DNA from: an uncultured Lachnospiraceae bacterium
GTDB lineage: Bacteria > Bacillota_A > Clostridia > TANB77 > CAG-508
Assembly (NCBI GenBank): GCA_947165105.1
Contig: CAMUZC010000010.1
Coordinates: forward strand, 1 to 31,676
Reading direction: 5' to 3'
DNA length: 31,676 nucleotides
Shown here: positions 1-7,801 of the stretch, one piece after another
Numbering within the stretch: the first letter of the stretch is position 1
How the letters are laid out: the number at the start of each line of letters is the position of its first letter
Notes under the pieces: model-generated
What the model was told of the DNA's origin: nothing
The model's input: only the letters and a program-made list of their open reading frames with translations
Databases searched by the model: none
Translations under genes and position numbers: made by a program

Positions 1-393
1 ACTGGCTGAATCTGGACAAATTACTAAATCAATATCATTTAATGTTTCTAGCCAATCAATTTTGTCATCAAGTCCGTGTTGCTTATGTTCATGTAAAGTA
101 AAAGTAAGATTGGCTTCTGGAAAGATATGTTTAATATAAAGCCATAAAATACTTGAACTTGTAAAACCATCACAGTCAGAATCTACTATGAACATAATTT
201 TACTATTTGCGCGAAGATGCCGCAAAAGTAACTCTGCCGCGAGATCAATATTTTCAAGACCATATGGGTCTAATTCACATTCAGAAGTTGGATGTAAAAA
301 TGTATATATATCTTGAACACCACGATCAATTAAAATTTCTGATAAGGCTTTTTCTGGATTTGTAGTATATTGTTTTCTTAATCTATAATTCAT
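1..393 (-). CDS. recJ: RecJ-like single-strand DNA exonuclease, DHH family (N-terminal part, runs off the left edge)
   Basis: The reading frame opens with ATG at 393-391 and continues past base 1, so 131 residues are visible. It carries the DHH phosphoesterase motif I as VDSDCDGF (about residues 69-76) and motif II as CPDSAS at the window edge; both bind the catalytic metals in RecJ. RecJ enzymes degrade 5'-ended single-stranded DNA in recombination and repair; here it would serve phage replication or recombination. An SD (GAGG) seven bases before the ATG lies in the end of the primase gene, whose stop is 3 bases upstream, so the two are probably translationally coupled. The rest, including the DHHA1/OB region, is outside the window. 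A nanoRNase or other DHH phosphodiesterase is the alternative. Confidence 0.85.
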   Translation of the reverse strand, partial: MNYRLRKQYTTNPEKALSEILIDRGVQDIYTFLHPTSECELDPYGLENIDLAAELLLRHLRANSKIMFIVDSDCDGFTSSSILWLYIKHIFPEANLTFTLHEHKQHGLDDKIDWLETLNDIDLVICPDSAS

Positions 394-396
394 AGT

Positions 397-1518
397 TTAT
401 CCTCTCACTTTAATTCTATTTTTATAAAGTTCTTCAAACACTTCTTTTCCTTTATCAAAAGGAGAATCTTTTTCGTTAAGTAAATTATCAAAATCCCAAA
501 TATAAGAGAAAGAAGCTTGATTAGAATATTTTTTACACATGCGTTCTATTTTATCTCGATATTTTCGAGCCTTTTCTGTGCGCCAATCAGTATATTCTTT
601 ATCTAAAGCAACAACAATTTCATTTGCTCCCAATATATCAGTTAATAAACTAATATGATATTTATTAAATGTAGAGCCGCAACAAGCAACACAATTACTC
701 CATTCGCCATAATAGCCATCATCTAACAAAACTGATTTTTCTGCTTCAGCTATTATTGCGCTTCTACGACGAGTAATTCCTTTTTGATGCTCATAAATAC
801 CATATAAATTAAATTGTAATGGATGAGTATATAATACTTTTCCAATTTGAACAGGGCGATATTTTCCGCATTCTTCAATTTCTTTTTTTTCTAATGCTCG
901 TCCGCGAATACCAATTAATCGTCCTTCAATATCAAAATGCGGTATAATAATTTTATTTTGACCTAATGAAAATTTAATTTGAAATTTATCCATTGCTTCT
1001 TTAGTTATTCCATCTTTTAACCAAAGAGGATGATAATATTTTGTAAAATAATCTAATACCACTGGAGAATATTCTTCTAAAGCTGGAATATTTGTAGTAT
1101 ATTTATATTTTTCAATATCATTTTCAAAACGATTAGAACGTTTAGTTGTAATAATAATATGTTTTAGAAATTGTTTCACGTAATTTTCTGCTTCTTCTAA
1201 AGTAATTGGATATTGATTTAAAGCCATATATTTTTGATATAATTGAAAAATTGACATAGCTTCATCACATTCAGTATAACATCTAAATATTTTATTATTC
1301 TGATACCAATATAATTTCATAGATTCAGCTTCATGAATTGGATTATGACAAATAGTAGGACAAACTAGATATTGTTTTTCTTCATTAACATCTATTTGTT
1401 CTACTCCTAAACTTTCTAAAAAATTTTTTACATCTGATAAAGTAATTGAATCAATTATATCTTTAGTATTTAAAGTAGCTAAATAAGCATCTCTATCAGC
1501 TTCATTAAAATTTGTCAT
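397..1518 (-). CDS. DNA primase, DnaG-like, with zinc-binding and Toprim domains
   Basis: 373 residues. An N-terminal Cys/His cluster (C53, C57, H58/H62, C80, C84) matches a CHC2-type zinc-binding domain. The Toprim fold is visible with the catalytic glutamate in IIAEAEK (E258) and the metal-binding aspartate in VVALDKE (D306). Primases lay down RNA primers at the replication fork. At 373 residues it is shorter than bacterial DnaG (about 600) and lacks the C-terminal helicase-binding domain, as phage primases often do. The gene sits 2 bases after the stop of the DnaB-like helicase and directly before the RecJ-like gene. The start is ATG with an AGGA SD eight bases upstream. Confidence 0.88.
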   Translation of the reverse strand: MTNFNEADRDAYLATLNTKDIIDSITLSDVKNFLESLGVEQIDVNEEKQYLVCPTICHNPIHEAESMKLYWYQNNKIFRCYTECDEAMSIFQLYQKYMALNQYPITLEEAENYVKQFLKHIIITTKRSNRFENDIEKYKYTTNIPALEEYSPVVLDYFTKYYHPLWLKDGITKEAMDKFQIKFSLGQNKIIIPHFDIEGRLIGIRGRALEKKEIEECGKYRPVQIGKVLYTHPLQFNLYGIYEHQKGITRRRSAIIAEAEKSVLLDDGYYGEWSNCVACCGSTFNKYHISLLTDILGANEIVVALDKEYTDWRTEKARKYRDKIERMCKKYSNQASFSYIWDFDNLLNEKDSPFDKGKEVFEELYKNRIKVRG

Positions 1519-1520
1519 TA

Positions 1521-3137
1521 TTAATTCCTTTCAAAATAATTTCTCCAATTAATAATTTCTTCACTAGAAGAAGAAAATAAATCAATATAAGGCTCTCTAA
1601 TAGGTTCATTTTCTGCTGTAGTCATAAATAAATCTTCTCTTTCCCCTGTACCTAAATGAAGTCTAATCCAAATTCTAACATTTTTATAGCCGCCACGACG
1701 ATTTTTATATATATCTAAAACATGAGTTGGACGGAATCTTTCATCTTCAACATATTTCGAGTCTAATAATCCTTCGCGCGCGGCTTTCCGCCATTCAACC
1801 ATATAACTATTTAAATTTTTTTCAGAAACTCTTGACATAACCATACCTACATCAGCTTTATCTGCTACAGCTTTACTACCGCGAATACTTGTTTCATTTT
1901 TAAATTCTCCATCATCCGCCATACCTAAAGCATTAACCTGTGTAGCAGACATAATAAAAAGTTGATAATCTTTTGCAAGCTGTTTTAATTGATTAGCCAT
2001 CATCATTAGAATAACATCTTCACGAACATTATTTTTGGCAAATTGTCCGAACATACTTGCTGTTGAATGTATATAGTCAAAAGCAACATATTTTACTTCA
2101 TCAATAGTTGCATATTTCTTAATTGTTGCTTCTACATTAACAAGATTTGGGTCACTAATTTCTTCAATAAGAAAATATCCTTTATACATTTGAAGAATTT
2201 TTGCCGCGAAACGAACTCTATCTATTTCACCACCATCGTATTTACCAGTAAGAATATGTGATTCATTTACTCCTGATAAATAAGCTAGCATAATAGTTTG
2301 AAGTTCTTCTTTATCCATTTCTGTTACAATAAATAAAACTTTTCTCGGAGGTCTTGGATTTCCACTTTCATCAATTTCTCTAATAAAAGTTCCTTTCTCA
2401 TGAGAATAACGAATTGGATAAGCTAAATGACAAGCATCAAAAACTGCCGTTCTTGTTTTGCCTGCACCAGAACTTGCAGTCTTTAAATAAAAACAACCTT
2501 GTCTTGCTCCACGAGTTGCTGTACTAAAATATTTTCCTTCAAGACTTGGTCCAATATTTGGAAGTCTTTGTAATTCATCTATAAGTTCAAAAATTCCTTC
2601 AGAAGGGTCTCCATTTTTTGAACCTCCTCGAAGATATTCATTGCGGATTATATTATATTTTCCTTCAACAGAATTAAGAATATCTTCAAGACTTGCTTCA
2701 TCGAAATGTTCTTGAATTTTAGCTTCTTCAATAGGACTTAAATCACTTTTATCATCGACATAAAATTCACTAACATCATATCCTTCATTAACTAATCTTC
2801 TTAATAAAGAATATTTCTTTAAACGTATATAATAAATTTTAAAATTTGCTAATTCAGCAAATTCAAAACAAGCTTTTAAAAAATCAAGCCCACCATCATT
2901 TTGATAAATTATCGCACTATTTCTATGTTTTTCAATTTCTTGATCTACTTCAATTGGTGTTAATTTAGTTGCTCCTTCATTATATAAACTTTGAATACTT
3001 ATAAAACAAATTCGTGCGACTTTATTTGAACTATCAAAATCAAGTGGGTGTATATCTGGATATTCTATGAATAAAAGAGGGTTCTTCATTAGACATCCAA
3101 TAACTTGACGGTATGCCATTTTATCCGATAAAGTCAC
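1521..3137 (-). CDS. Replicative DNA helicase, DnaB family
   Basis: 538 residues starting at GTG (3137-3135); a strong SD, GGGGAG, stands eight bases before it. The N-terminal helical domain (about 1-170) is followed by a RecA-like motor with Walker A SSGAGKT (about 222-228), the catalytic glutamate in VTEMDKE (E273), Walker B VAFDY (D354), the FIMSATQ sensor-type motif and a late IRGSKAVADKADV segment typical of DnaB. It unwinds the template at the fork as a hexamer. Its neighbours are a zinc-ribbon protein upstream (possible loader) and the primase downstream, the usual phage replisome order. Confidence 0.92.
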   Translation of the reverse strand: MTLSDKMAYRQVIGCLMKNPLLFIEYPDIHPLDFDSSNKVARICFISIQSLYNEGATKLTPIEVDQEIEKHRNSAIIYQNDGGLDFLKACFEFAELANFKIYYIRLKKYSLLRRLVNEGYDVSEFYVDDKSDLSPIEEAKIQEHFDEASLEDILNSVEGKYNIIRNEYLRGGSKNGDPSEGIFELIDELQRLPNIGPSLEGKYFSTATRGARQGCFYLKTASSGAGKTRTAVFDACHLAYPIRYSHEKGTFIREIDESGNPRPPRKVLFIVTEMDKEELQTIMLAYLSGVNESHILTGKYDGGEIDRVRFAAKILQMYKGYFLIEEISDPNLVNVEATIKKYATIDEVKYVAFDYIHSTASMFGQFAKNNVREDVILMMMANQLKQLAKDYQLFIMSATQVNALGMADDGEFKNETSIRGSKAVADKADVGMVMSRVSEKNLNSYMVEWRKAAREGLLDSKYVEDERFRPTHVLDIYKNRRGGYKNVRIWIRLHLGTGEREDLFMTTAENEPIREPYIDLFSSSSEEIINWRNYFERN

Positions 3138-3151
3138 AACTAAATCTCCCC

Positions 3152-3646
3152 TTAATCATCCAGCCATTCATCTGGATCATATGTTATTTTTTCTTTGCTA
3201 CTAGTATTTTCTTTAATTGGAACAATATGTTCTCGGACTTCTGTTTGAAGCGCGGCGGCAAGATTTAAACTTTTAATATTTTGATTTCGCCTATACCGCA
3301 TCATTTCATCAACCATAGTTGGATTAACTAAATATATAGTTTCAACTTTCTTTGGTTTTTTAAGAACATTATAAATATAATCTAAGCAATTAACAATTGT
3401 TTCATCTGAATAACCATAAGTGTCGATTAAACGTTTACGCTCAGTCCAAATTCTTGGTCCAGGAGTTTTAATTCCAAAAATAGAACAAACTTTATTTGCA
3501 AATTTTTCTTGCTCCATTTTTTCATTATAACATTTTTTACAATACCAATAAGAATTTTTAGCTTTTGGGCCGGTATAACTTACCATATCTTCATTTCTAA
3601 AAACTTCTTTACAAACATGACATTTATGAGTTGGACGAATTGCCAT
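3152..3646 (-). CDS. Zinc-ribbon protein upstream of the helicase; possible helicase loader or replication accessory factor
   Basis: 164 residues from ATG at 3646-3644. An in-frame GTG three codons upstream is less likely because GGAG lies eight bases before the ATG. Two CxxC pairs near the N-terminus (CHVC and CKKC) form a probable zinc ribbon. The middle contains a helical segment (RLIDTYGYSDETIVNCLDYI, about 80-100) that vaguely resembles DnaD-type loader domains. The tail is basic then acidic (DPDEWLDD). It is the first gene behind a consensus promoter at 3677-3705, and the helicase follows 14 bases later. I do not recognise the family with confidence; the loader role is inferred from position. 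Confidence 0.7.
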   Translation of the reverse strand: MAIRPTHKCHVCKEVFRNEDMVSYTGPKAKNSYWYCKKCYNEKMEQEKFANKVCSIFGIKTPGPRIWTERKRLIDTYGYSDETIVNCLDYIYNVLKKPKKVETIYLVNPTMVDEMMRYRRNQNIKSLNLAAALQTEVREHIVPIKENTSSKEKITYDPDEWLDD

Positions 3647-3676
3647 ACTAATCACTCCTACATTTTAACTATATTA

Positions 3677-3705
3677 AGTATAGCATAAAACATAAAAAAA
3701 GTCAA
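3677..3705 (-). promoter_or_regulatory. SigA-type promoter for the helicase-primase-recJ operon
   Basis: On the minus strand, -35 TTGACT (3705-3700), a 17-base spacer, TG extension, -10 TATACT (3682-3677). It directly follows the terminator of the ATPase gene. The leader to the ATG at 3646 is about 25 bases. Confidence 0.85.
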
Positions 3706-3706
3706 T

Positions 3707-3732
3707 AAAAAAAGAGCATAAGCTCTTTTTTT
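3707..3732 (-). terminator. Rho-independent terminator after the RecA/Sak4-like gene
   Basis: An A-rich stem ending in GAGC, a four-base loop, then GCTC and seven T on the minus strand, starting one base after the stop codon. The T run leads within four bases into the -35 box of the next promoter. Confidence 0.8.
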
Positions 3733-3733
3733 A

Positions 3734-4645
3734 TTATAGTAATTCTCGCATTTCATCAACGAAAAGTTCTACTAAATCAGACTGAGAAGGTACGGCCGCG
3801 CTTAATTTGAAATCTTCAGAACCAAATATTCTTCGAATTACATCTTTCATAACATTTAAATGTTGTTCTTTTTCTTCATCTGTTTTTGCAGACTCTAGAT
3901 AATTCACCCAAACTTCCTTAGCATCATTAATAACTTCTTGAAAAGGACGAGCCTTGATTTGAGCAATTTCAGTGTGGTCAGTTACTTCAGCACCATCAAG
4001 TTCTACTGCTTTATCAATAGCATCTCCTATTGCCTCGACTAATTCATTATAACCGAATTTAATCTTTGGAGCAAGATATTGATAACGACTTCCTGCAAAT
4101 ACTGTTGGAGTAGAACGAGTATATAGAAAACGTTCAGAAGTTCCATCTGTATTCATTTGAACTTGTAGATAACCAATAATATCAACAATACTATTAATAA
4201 TTGTATAACATTGATTTGGTAAATCTGGAGCTACCGCGGTAATTTCATTACCATCTTCATCTCTCATTTCAGTAGGTTTATCTTTACTGTGCGCGATAAA
4301 TAAAATACCAAAACCAAGTAGAGTAATTTCACGCCAGCACTCTGAGAATTCATTACGAAGCATACCCCAACCTTGGCCCCAAGGAATATCTCTTATACTA
4401 TCAACACCTTCACGTTGACAAATATATTTTTCACAAAGTTGCCAAGCAATAGAAGCAGTATCTACTACAATACTATCATACATTTCGCGCGCTTGAGGTT
4501 TACGAAGCTGGGAAAGAACTTTTTTAAAATCGCCCCAACGAAGAATGGGCACACTACGTATTCCAGCCAAAGCATTTGTACCTTGCTCAAAGTTAAGGAA
4601 TAATGAACGAGGAAGTTGAGAACCGAATGTCGATTTACCGGTCTT
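3734..4645 (-). CDS. RecA/Sak4-like P-loop ATPase, second exon (interrupted by a group I intron)
   Basis: Exon 2 gives 303 residues. The frame opens at KTGKST, the second half of a Walker A motif; the first half (GQP) ends exon 1 at 5695. Splicing gives a 333-residue protein with GQPKTGKS at residues 28-35. Walker B is SIVVDTAS, and a sensor-type serine lies in FIAHSKD. Domain and length fit phage AAA_24/Sak4-type recombination ATPases, which work with the phage SSB in strand annealing; the SSB-like gene lies just upstream. An in-frame GTG at 4648 exists by chance as the last intron bases, but initiation there would destroy the P-loop and it has no SD. The C-terminal third is helical and acidic. 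Confidence 0.87.
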   Translation of the reverse strand, partial: KTGKSTFGSQLPRSLFLNFEQGTNALAGIRSVPILRWGDFKKVLSQLRKPQAREMYDSIVVDTASIAWQLCEKYICQREGVDSIRDIPWGQGWGMLRNEFSECWREITLLGFGILFIAHSKDKPTEMRDEDGNEITAVAPDLPNQCYTIINSIVDIIGYLQVQMNTDGTSERFLYTRSTPTVFAGSRYQYLAPKIKFGYNELVEAIGDAIDKAVELDGAEVTDHTEIAQIKARPFQEVINDAKEVWVNYLESAKTDEEKEQHLNVMKDVIRRIFGSEDFKLSAAVPSQSDLVELFVDEMRELL

Positions 4646-5694
4646 CACTTTGTTATCTTATCGGCTCTTTATCCGATAATTCTTATACTTAATATTTGTA
4701 TAAGGTCAGATTATCTTTTCTTCTACTTGAGAAGTTACTGGCTCGTGGGACTTTATTTCACCAAAGAGTTGTAAGCATTTTTCATATTTACGAGGTAAAT
4801 AAAGAATAGGATTATTTTTATAGAATAATTCATATAATTTTTTTGCAGAAGTTTGAGAATATTGAAAATAATAAGTATTACCACGATTATCTTTTTGTAT
4901 TTTTACTTTCGGAATATTATATTGATTTTCAAGAATATTAACAATATCTCGCAAAAATTGTTCATTATATCCACACAATGACGCTCGGCAATATTTCCCA
5001 GCTGTGCAGAAAGTTCCATCGCCGTCAAAATAACCTCGTATAAAATCAATATATAAGTCTTTTGGTAAATTATAAGGAAATTGAAAAGTTTTTGTTTTAT
5101 TATTTACTATTCCAAATTCACTTAATCTTTGTTTGATTTTTTCACTTCGAAAAATAAACTCTGAAACTTCAAAACCATCTTTTGTCAGATAGTCTCTAAT
5201 AGGATAATTACTACAAAGTAATGTCCTTATTTTTTCTAAAAAAATTTTATCAATTTTAGATAATCCAATTTTTATTCCGCCATCTTTTTGAATACTTCCA
5301 TCTGCTGCAAGAAAACCAATAAGATATACATTAGTTGGATTTAAATCTGTGAAAAAATCATCATAAACTTTATATTTTCTTTGATTTTGAGGAGAATATT
5401 TATTTTGCTCCTCTTTACTTCTAATATGAACTCCTTCTGCCATTAGCATTTTTTTTAATCTATATGTACTAATTTGTGTTTCTTTACTTAATTGCACTAA
5501 GCTTTTTCCGCGTTCATATAATTGCTTAATAACGGTAATATCCATAGATAGAACCCTCCTTAAATGTTTAATTGTCCTAATCGTTGCGCGTGTTATTCTT
5601 TTTGAGGAATAACTTCCGCTCTGATTGCCATTTCAGGTTTCCAGATTTTCCAGTAATTATCTTATATAATCGCTTATATAAGGCCCAATTATTT
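4646..5694 (-). ncRNA. Group I self-splicing intron inside the Walker A codons of the ATPase gene
   Basis: The 1049-base insertion begins after exon U (codon CCT, Pro30) and ends with G at 4646, the usual group I boundaries. An internal guide GGGC ten bases into the intron can pair with exon GCCU, forming P1 with the U-G wobble at the splice site. The core shows GCAACGATTAGG (R element, near 5590-5576) and AAGATAATC (S element, near 4717-4709), whose GATTA and TAATC can pair as P7. Two perfect 7-bp hairpins follow (CTTATAC/GTATAAG and TTATCGG/CCGATAA), fitting P9-type elements. The endonuclease ORF lies between R and S. Removing the intron restores a perfect P-loop reading frame, which is the strongest evidence. 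Confidence 0.93.
4706..5545 (-). CDS. Intron-encoded LAGLIDADG homing endonuclease
   Basis: 279 residues. Two LAGLIDADG helices are present: YLIGFLAADG (74-83) and FIRGYFDGDG (168-177), so it acts as a monomer with two active-site aspartates. The N-terminal 45 residues look like a helix-turn-helix (LVQLSKETQISTYRLKKML). Such enzymes cut intronless alleles to spread the intron. It has its own SD (AAGGAGG, nine bases before ATG) although it sits inside the intron. Its last codons and stop overlap the S/P7 element of the intron core, so ribosomes could disturb folding. Confidence 0.92.
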   Translation of the reverse strand: MDITVIKQLYERGKSLVQLSKETQISTYRLKKMLMAEGVHIRSKEEQNKYSPQNQRKYKVYDDFFTDLNPTNVYLIGFLAADGSIQKDGGIKIGLSKIDKIFLEKIRTLLCSNYPIRDYLTKDGFEVSEFIFRSEKIKQRLSEFGIVNNKTKTFQFPYNLPKDLYIDFIRGYFDGDGTFCTAGKYCRASLCGYNEQFLRDIVNILENQYNIPKVKIQKDNRGNTYYFQYSQTSAKKLYELFYKNNPILYLPRKYEKCLQLFGEIKSHEPVTSQVEEKII

Positions 5695-5784
5695 AGGCTG
5701 ACCGTAAATTAATAAAAACTTTCCTTTTAAATCTCTTGAAATTTTACTTGGTTCAAGAGAAAAAATATCAATATCATTCGCCAT
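5695..5784 (-). CDS. RecA/Sak4-like P-loop ATPase, first exon
   Basis: Thirty codons from ATG at 5784-5782 with SD AAGGAGG nine bases upstream. The exon ends LLIYGQP, the start of a Walker A motif that is completed by KTGKST in exon 2 at 4645. Without splicing, the frame reaches a TAA immediately inside the intron and gives only a 31-residue peptide. The SSB-like gene ends 35 bases upstream. Confidence 0.9.
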
Positions 5785-5819
5785 AACTTAACCCTCCTTA
5801 AAAAATAGTTGGGAATTTA

Positions 5820-6722
5820 TTATTCCCAACTAAACTTTCCACCAGGAGCGGCTGAAACCGTAGCAGATTTAGTAGAACCTCCCTTCTTTGCGTCTACTTG
5901 CATCTGCTCTAGACGTGCCTTACGCTCATTAAATGCTTTCTTAATTTCAACAACATCATAAGCGAAATCCTCATCAAAAGGCTCATCGGAACCACGAGTA
6001 ATAATTAATTCACGTACCATACGAGTAGAAGTCTCAGGTAATTCCTCGCCCCAAGAACTTGCACTCGCGGAATGCTTCTCTTCCTGAGAAGTTACACGAA
6101 TACGACCACCAACATTAACAGTTTGATTCTCTTCCCAGTTACGAGAAATATAATTAACAGCATCATTGTCCTCAACGATAAACTCAATTACATCAAGTCT
6201 ACCACCATACTGAACAACTGCACCCTTAATTACAAGACGACCAGTTGGCTCACCCTCACGGTCTACTTCCTCATGCATATCCATAATGAAAATATCCATA
6301 TTGAACGAAGCAATATCTGCCATCTTACCTTCATTTAGGAAAGAAGTATTAATTTGCCAACCATTAATTAGTTGGCCACTACGAGCCACAAAGTTATTCT
6401 CACGAATATTCGCACTAGTCATACGAACAATTGTTGCTTCAGCTTCGCCATAGTCCTGAACAGTCTTCATCTTCTTCATTTCTTGAATATTCTTATATCC
6501 AGGATGTGGCTTATTCTGAGAAGTATATTGAGTTGCGAAAATGCTTACAGGAATTTCACTGGTTTCCTCGCGGCCACCATAGGTTTGAGTGACACGAACT
6601 GTAAAATTACAACTTTCATAAGCTTGACCTGCAGAAGTCTTACCTTCGCGGAAAGTAGTATCTAATAGCTTACCAACAATATTTATCTTATTTGTTGCTT
6701 GTTCCATAATATTTTTACTCAT
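5820..6722 (-). CDS. Single-stranded DNA-binding-like protein (OB fold)
   Basis: 300 residues. The N-terminus (NKINIVGKLLD ... YESCNFTVRV, about 12-43) reads like the first strands of an SSB-type OB fold. A second beta-rich block (about 125-215, IKGAVVQYGGRLDVIEFIVE ... VNVGGRIRV) may be another OB domain. The C-terminus ends FSWE, not the usual DDDIPF. It has an SD (AGAGG) and lies next to the Sak4-like ATPase, the standard SSB/annealing pair in phages. Codons are richer in GAG, CGT and C-ending triplets than in the neighbouring enzymes, suggesting high expression. I see no strong promoter in the 100 bases before it, so it probably depends on read-through of the terminator at 6785. Confidence 0.75.
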   Translation of the reverse strand: MSKNIMEQATNKINIVGKLLDTTFREGKTSAGQAYESCNFTVRVTQTYGGREETSEIPVSIFATQYTSQNKPHPGYKNIQEMKKMKTVQDYGEAEATIVRMTSANIRENNFVARSGQLINGWQINTSFLNEGKMADIASFNMDIFIMDMHEEVDREGEPTGRLVIKGAVVQYGGRLDVIEFIVEDNDAVNYISRNWEENQTVNVGGRIRVTSQEEKHSASASSWGEELPETSTRMVRELIITRGSDEPFDEDFAYDVVEIKKAFNERKARLEQMQVDAKKGGSTKSATVSAAPGGKFSWE

Positions 6723-6784
6723 AATATTTTACCTCTTATTTTATAATTTATTAATACATTTTTAATATTTTTATTAAGATAAAA

Positions 6785-6811
6785 GAGCGGCCCCGAGCGG
6801 GGACCGCCCTC
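6785..6811 (-). terminator. GC-rich terminator between the winged-helix gene and the SSB-like gene
   Basis: On the minus strand, GCGGTCCCC, loop GCTC, GGGGCCGC with an extra GAG/CTC closing pair, then TCTTTTAT. It is the most GC-rich spot in the area. With no promoter behind it, it probably only reduces expression of the SSB-like gene. Confidence 0.8.
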
Positions 6812-6821
6812 GATTATTCAA

Positions 6822-7181
6822 TTAAGCATTTTCCTTTGCGGCCTTAGCAGCAGCGCGCTCAGCAGCCTTACGCTCCTTCTCTGCTGCCTTAGCAGCCTGC
6901 TTAGCCTCTTCCTCAGCAACTGGATCATAAGCTAGGCCAGCCTCAGTTAGAGTCTCATGACGAATAGTCTTTACCTTTGCCTTACGAGTCTCAGTGGCAG
7001 GCTCAACCTCAACCTCTTCCATACGCTCAGTAACATAACCCTTCTTTACTAGACCATTAATAGAACCGGTAACGGCGGGAACTGAAATACCTAGGGTCTC
7101 CGCGATCTCATTCTTGGTATACTCCTTACCAAAATTCTTCTTTAGAAAATTTAGAACTAGCTCACTGTTTGGGGTAATCAT
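6822..7181 (-). CDS. Winged-helix DNA-binding protein with alanine/lysine-rich histone H1-like tail
   Basis: 119 residues. Residues 1-55 form a MarR/LexA-type winged helix (KNEIAETLGISVPAVTGSI as the HTH). Residues 86-119 are an Ala/Lys/Glu/Arg tail with repeated KAA-type triplets. Codon choice is unlike the neighbours: GAG over GAA, AAG over AAA, CTA for Leu, ACC/GCC common, typical of very high expression. Two consensus promoters in tandem (7269-7391) drive it, and a strong terminator ends it. I infer an abundant DNA-binding protein, perhaps nucleoid-associated or a global regulator; the family is not recognised. SD AGGAG lies ten bases before ATG. Confidence 0.8.
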   Translation of the reverse strand: MITPNSELVLNFLKKNFGKEYTKNEIAETLGISVPAVTGSINGLVKKGYVTERMEEVEVEPATETRKAKVKTIRHETLTEAGLAYDPVAEEEAKQAAKAAEKERKAAERAAAKAAKENA

Positions 7182-7245
7182 AATACATCAATCTCCTTTT
7201 TAAATACATTTATTAATTTGTTTTAAAGCGGTAAGGACTTCTTTT

Positions 7246-7253
7246 CTCCTTTT
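7246..7253 (-). promoter_or_regulatory. SD-like element near the transcript 5' end, without an ORF (possible mRNA stabiliser)
   Basis: AAAAGGAG lies about ten bases after the predicted start site of the 7269-7297 promoter and about 65 bases before the ATG, which has its own SD. No start codon follows at a useful distance. It resembles the STAB-SD elements of Bacillus, in which a bound 30S subunit protects the 5' end from decay. Confidence 0.4.
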
Positions 7254-7268
7254 CCTCTTTACAAAAAT

Positions 7269-7297
7269 ATTATAACAGATTTTAAAGTGAAAGTCAA
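7269..7297 (-). promoter_or_regulatory. SigA-type promoter P2 of the winged-helix gene
   Basis: -35 TTGACT (7297-7292), 17-base spacer, TG extension, -10 TATAAT (7274-7269), minus strand. It is the second of two tandem copies with the same architecture. Confidence 0.88.
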
Positions 7298-7362
7298 ATA
7301 TTAAATAATTTTTCTTGTTTAAAATCAAGCTGAGATATTTCCTTTCCCTTTTCTGTGTTTAT

Positions 7363-7391
7363 ATTATAACATTATTTTCTATAAAAGTCAA
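7363..7391 (-). promoter_or_regulatory. SigA-type promoter P1 of the winged-helix gene
   Basis: -35 TTGACT (7391-7386), 17-base spacer, TG extension, -10 TATAAT (7368-7363), minus strand, directly behind the stop codon of the gene ending at 7399. The 217-base intergenic region holds only these two promoters and the leader. Confidence 0.88.
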
Positions 7392-7398
7392 ATATTAA

Positions 7399-7788
7399 TT
7401 ATTCCTTTTCATTTGAATCTTCTTTAACAGTAAATAACTTTGTAGCTAAAGCTGGAACATCATCATATTCAGTATTATTAATTTGATCTAACTTAGGAAT
7501 AACATCTAATTTATAACCATCAAGAGCTTTTTGTTCATTTTTAATACGGGCATCTAATTGATTCGCTACGATAATTGCACCAACTAATATTCGAGCATAA
7601 TCTGCTTTATCCAGTTCTTGATTAGTGGTTAATTTATCATGTAAATTTAAATAATCATCTCGCATTGTTTGAGCGGTTTCTTGCTCTTTAGCTTCTCCTT
7701 TATCTTGATGATCATTCATAACTTGCTCTGCCAAATTAGCAATCTGCTGAGCAATTAAAGTAAATAATTCTAAGTATCTGCTATCCAT
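7399..7788 (-). CDS. Unknown helical protein
   Basis: 129 residues, acidic, predicted mostly alpha-helical from its heptad-like spacing of Leu/Ile; it has no cysteine and no membrane segment. I do not recognise a family. It starts 13 bases after the topoisomerase A-subunit stop, with SD TGGAG about nine bases before ATG, so it is the last gene of the topoisomerase operon. It ends just before the tandem promoters. Confidence 0.75.
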   Translation of the reverse strand: MDSRYLELFTLIAQQIANLAEQVMNDHQDKGEAKEQETAQTMRDDYLNLHDKLTTNQELDKADYARILVGAIIVANQLDARIKNEQKALDGYKLDVIPKLDQINNTEYDDVPALATKLFTVKEDSNEKE

Positions 7789-7801
7789 AATTATATCTCC
7801 A

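Noticed and set aside
2067..2261. Plus-strand open frames here and elsewhere (for example 4373-4603, 6072-6338, 6372-6665, 15064-15390)
   Set aside because: All are antisense to well-supported genes, have no SD, and consist of low-complexity residues typical of shadow frames.
4646..4648. GTG as a genuine start of the ATPase gene
   Set aside because: It would start in the middle of the P-loop, has no SD, and exon 1 completes the motif exactly.
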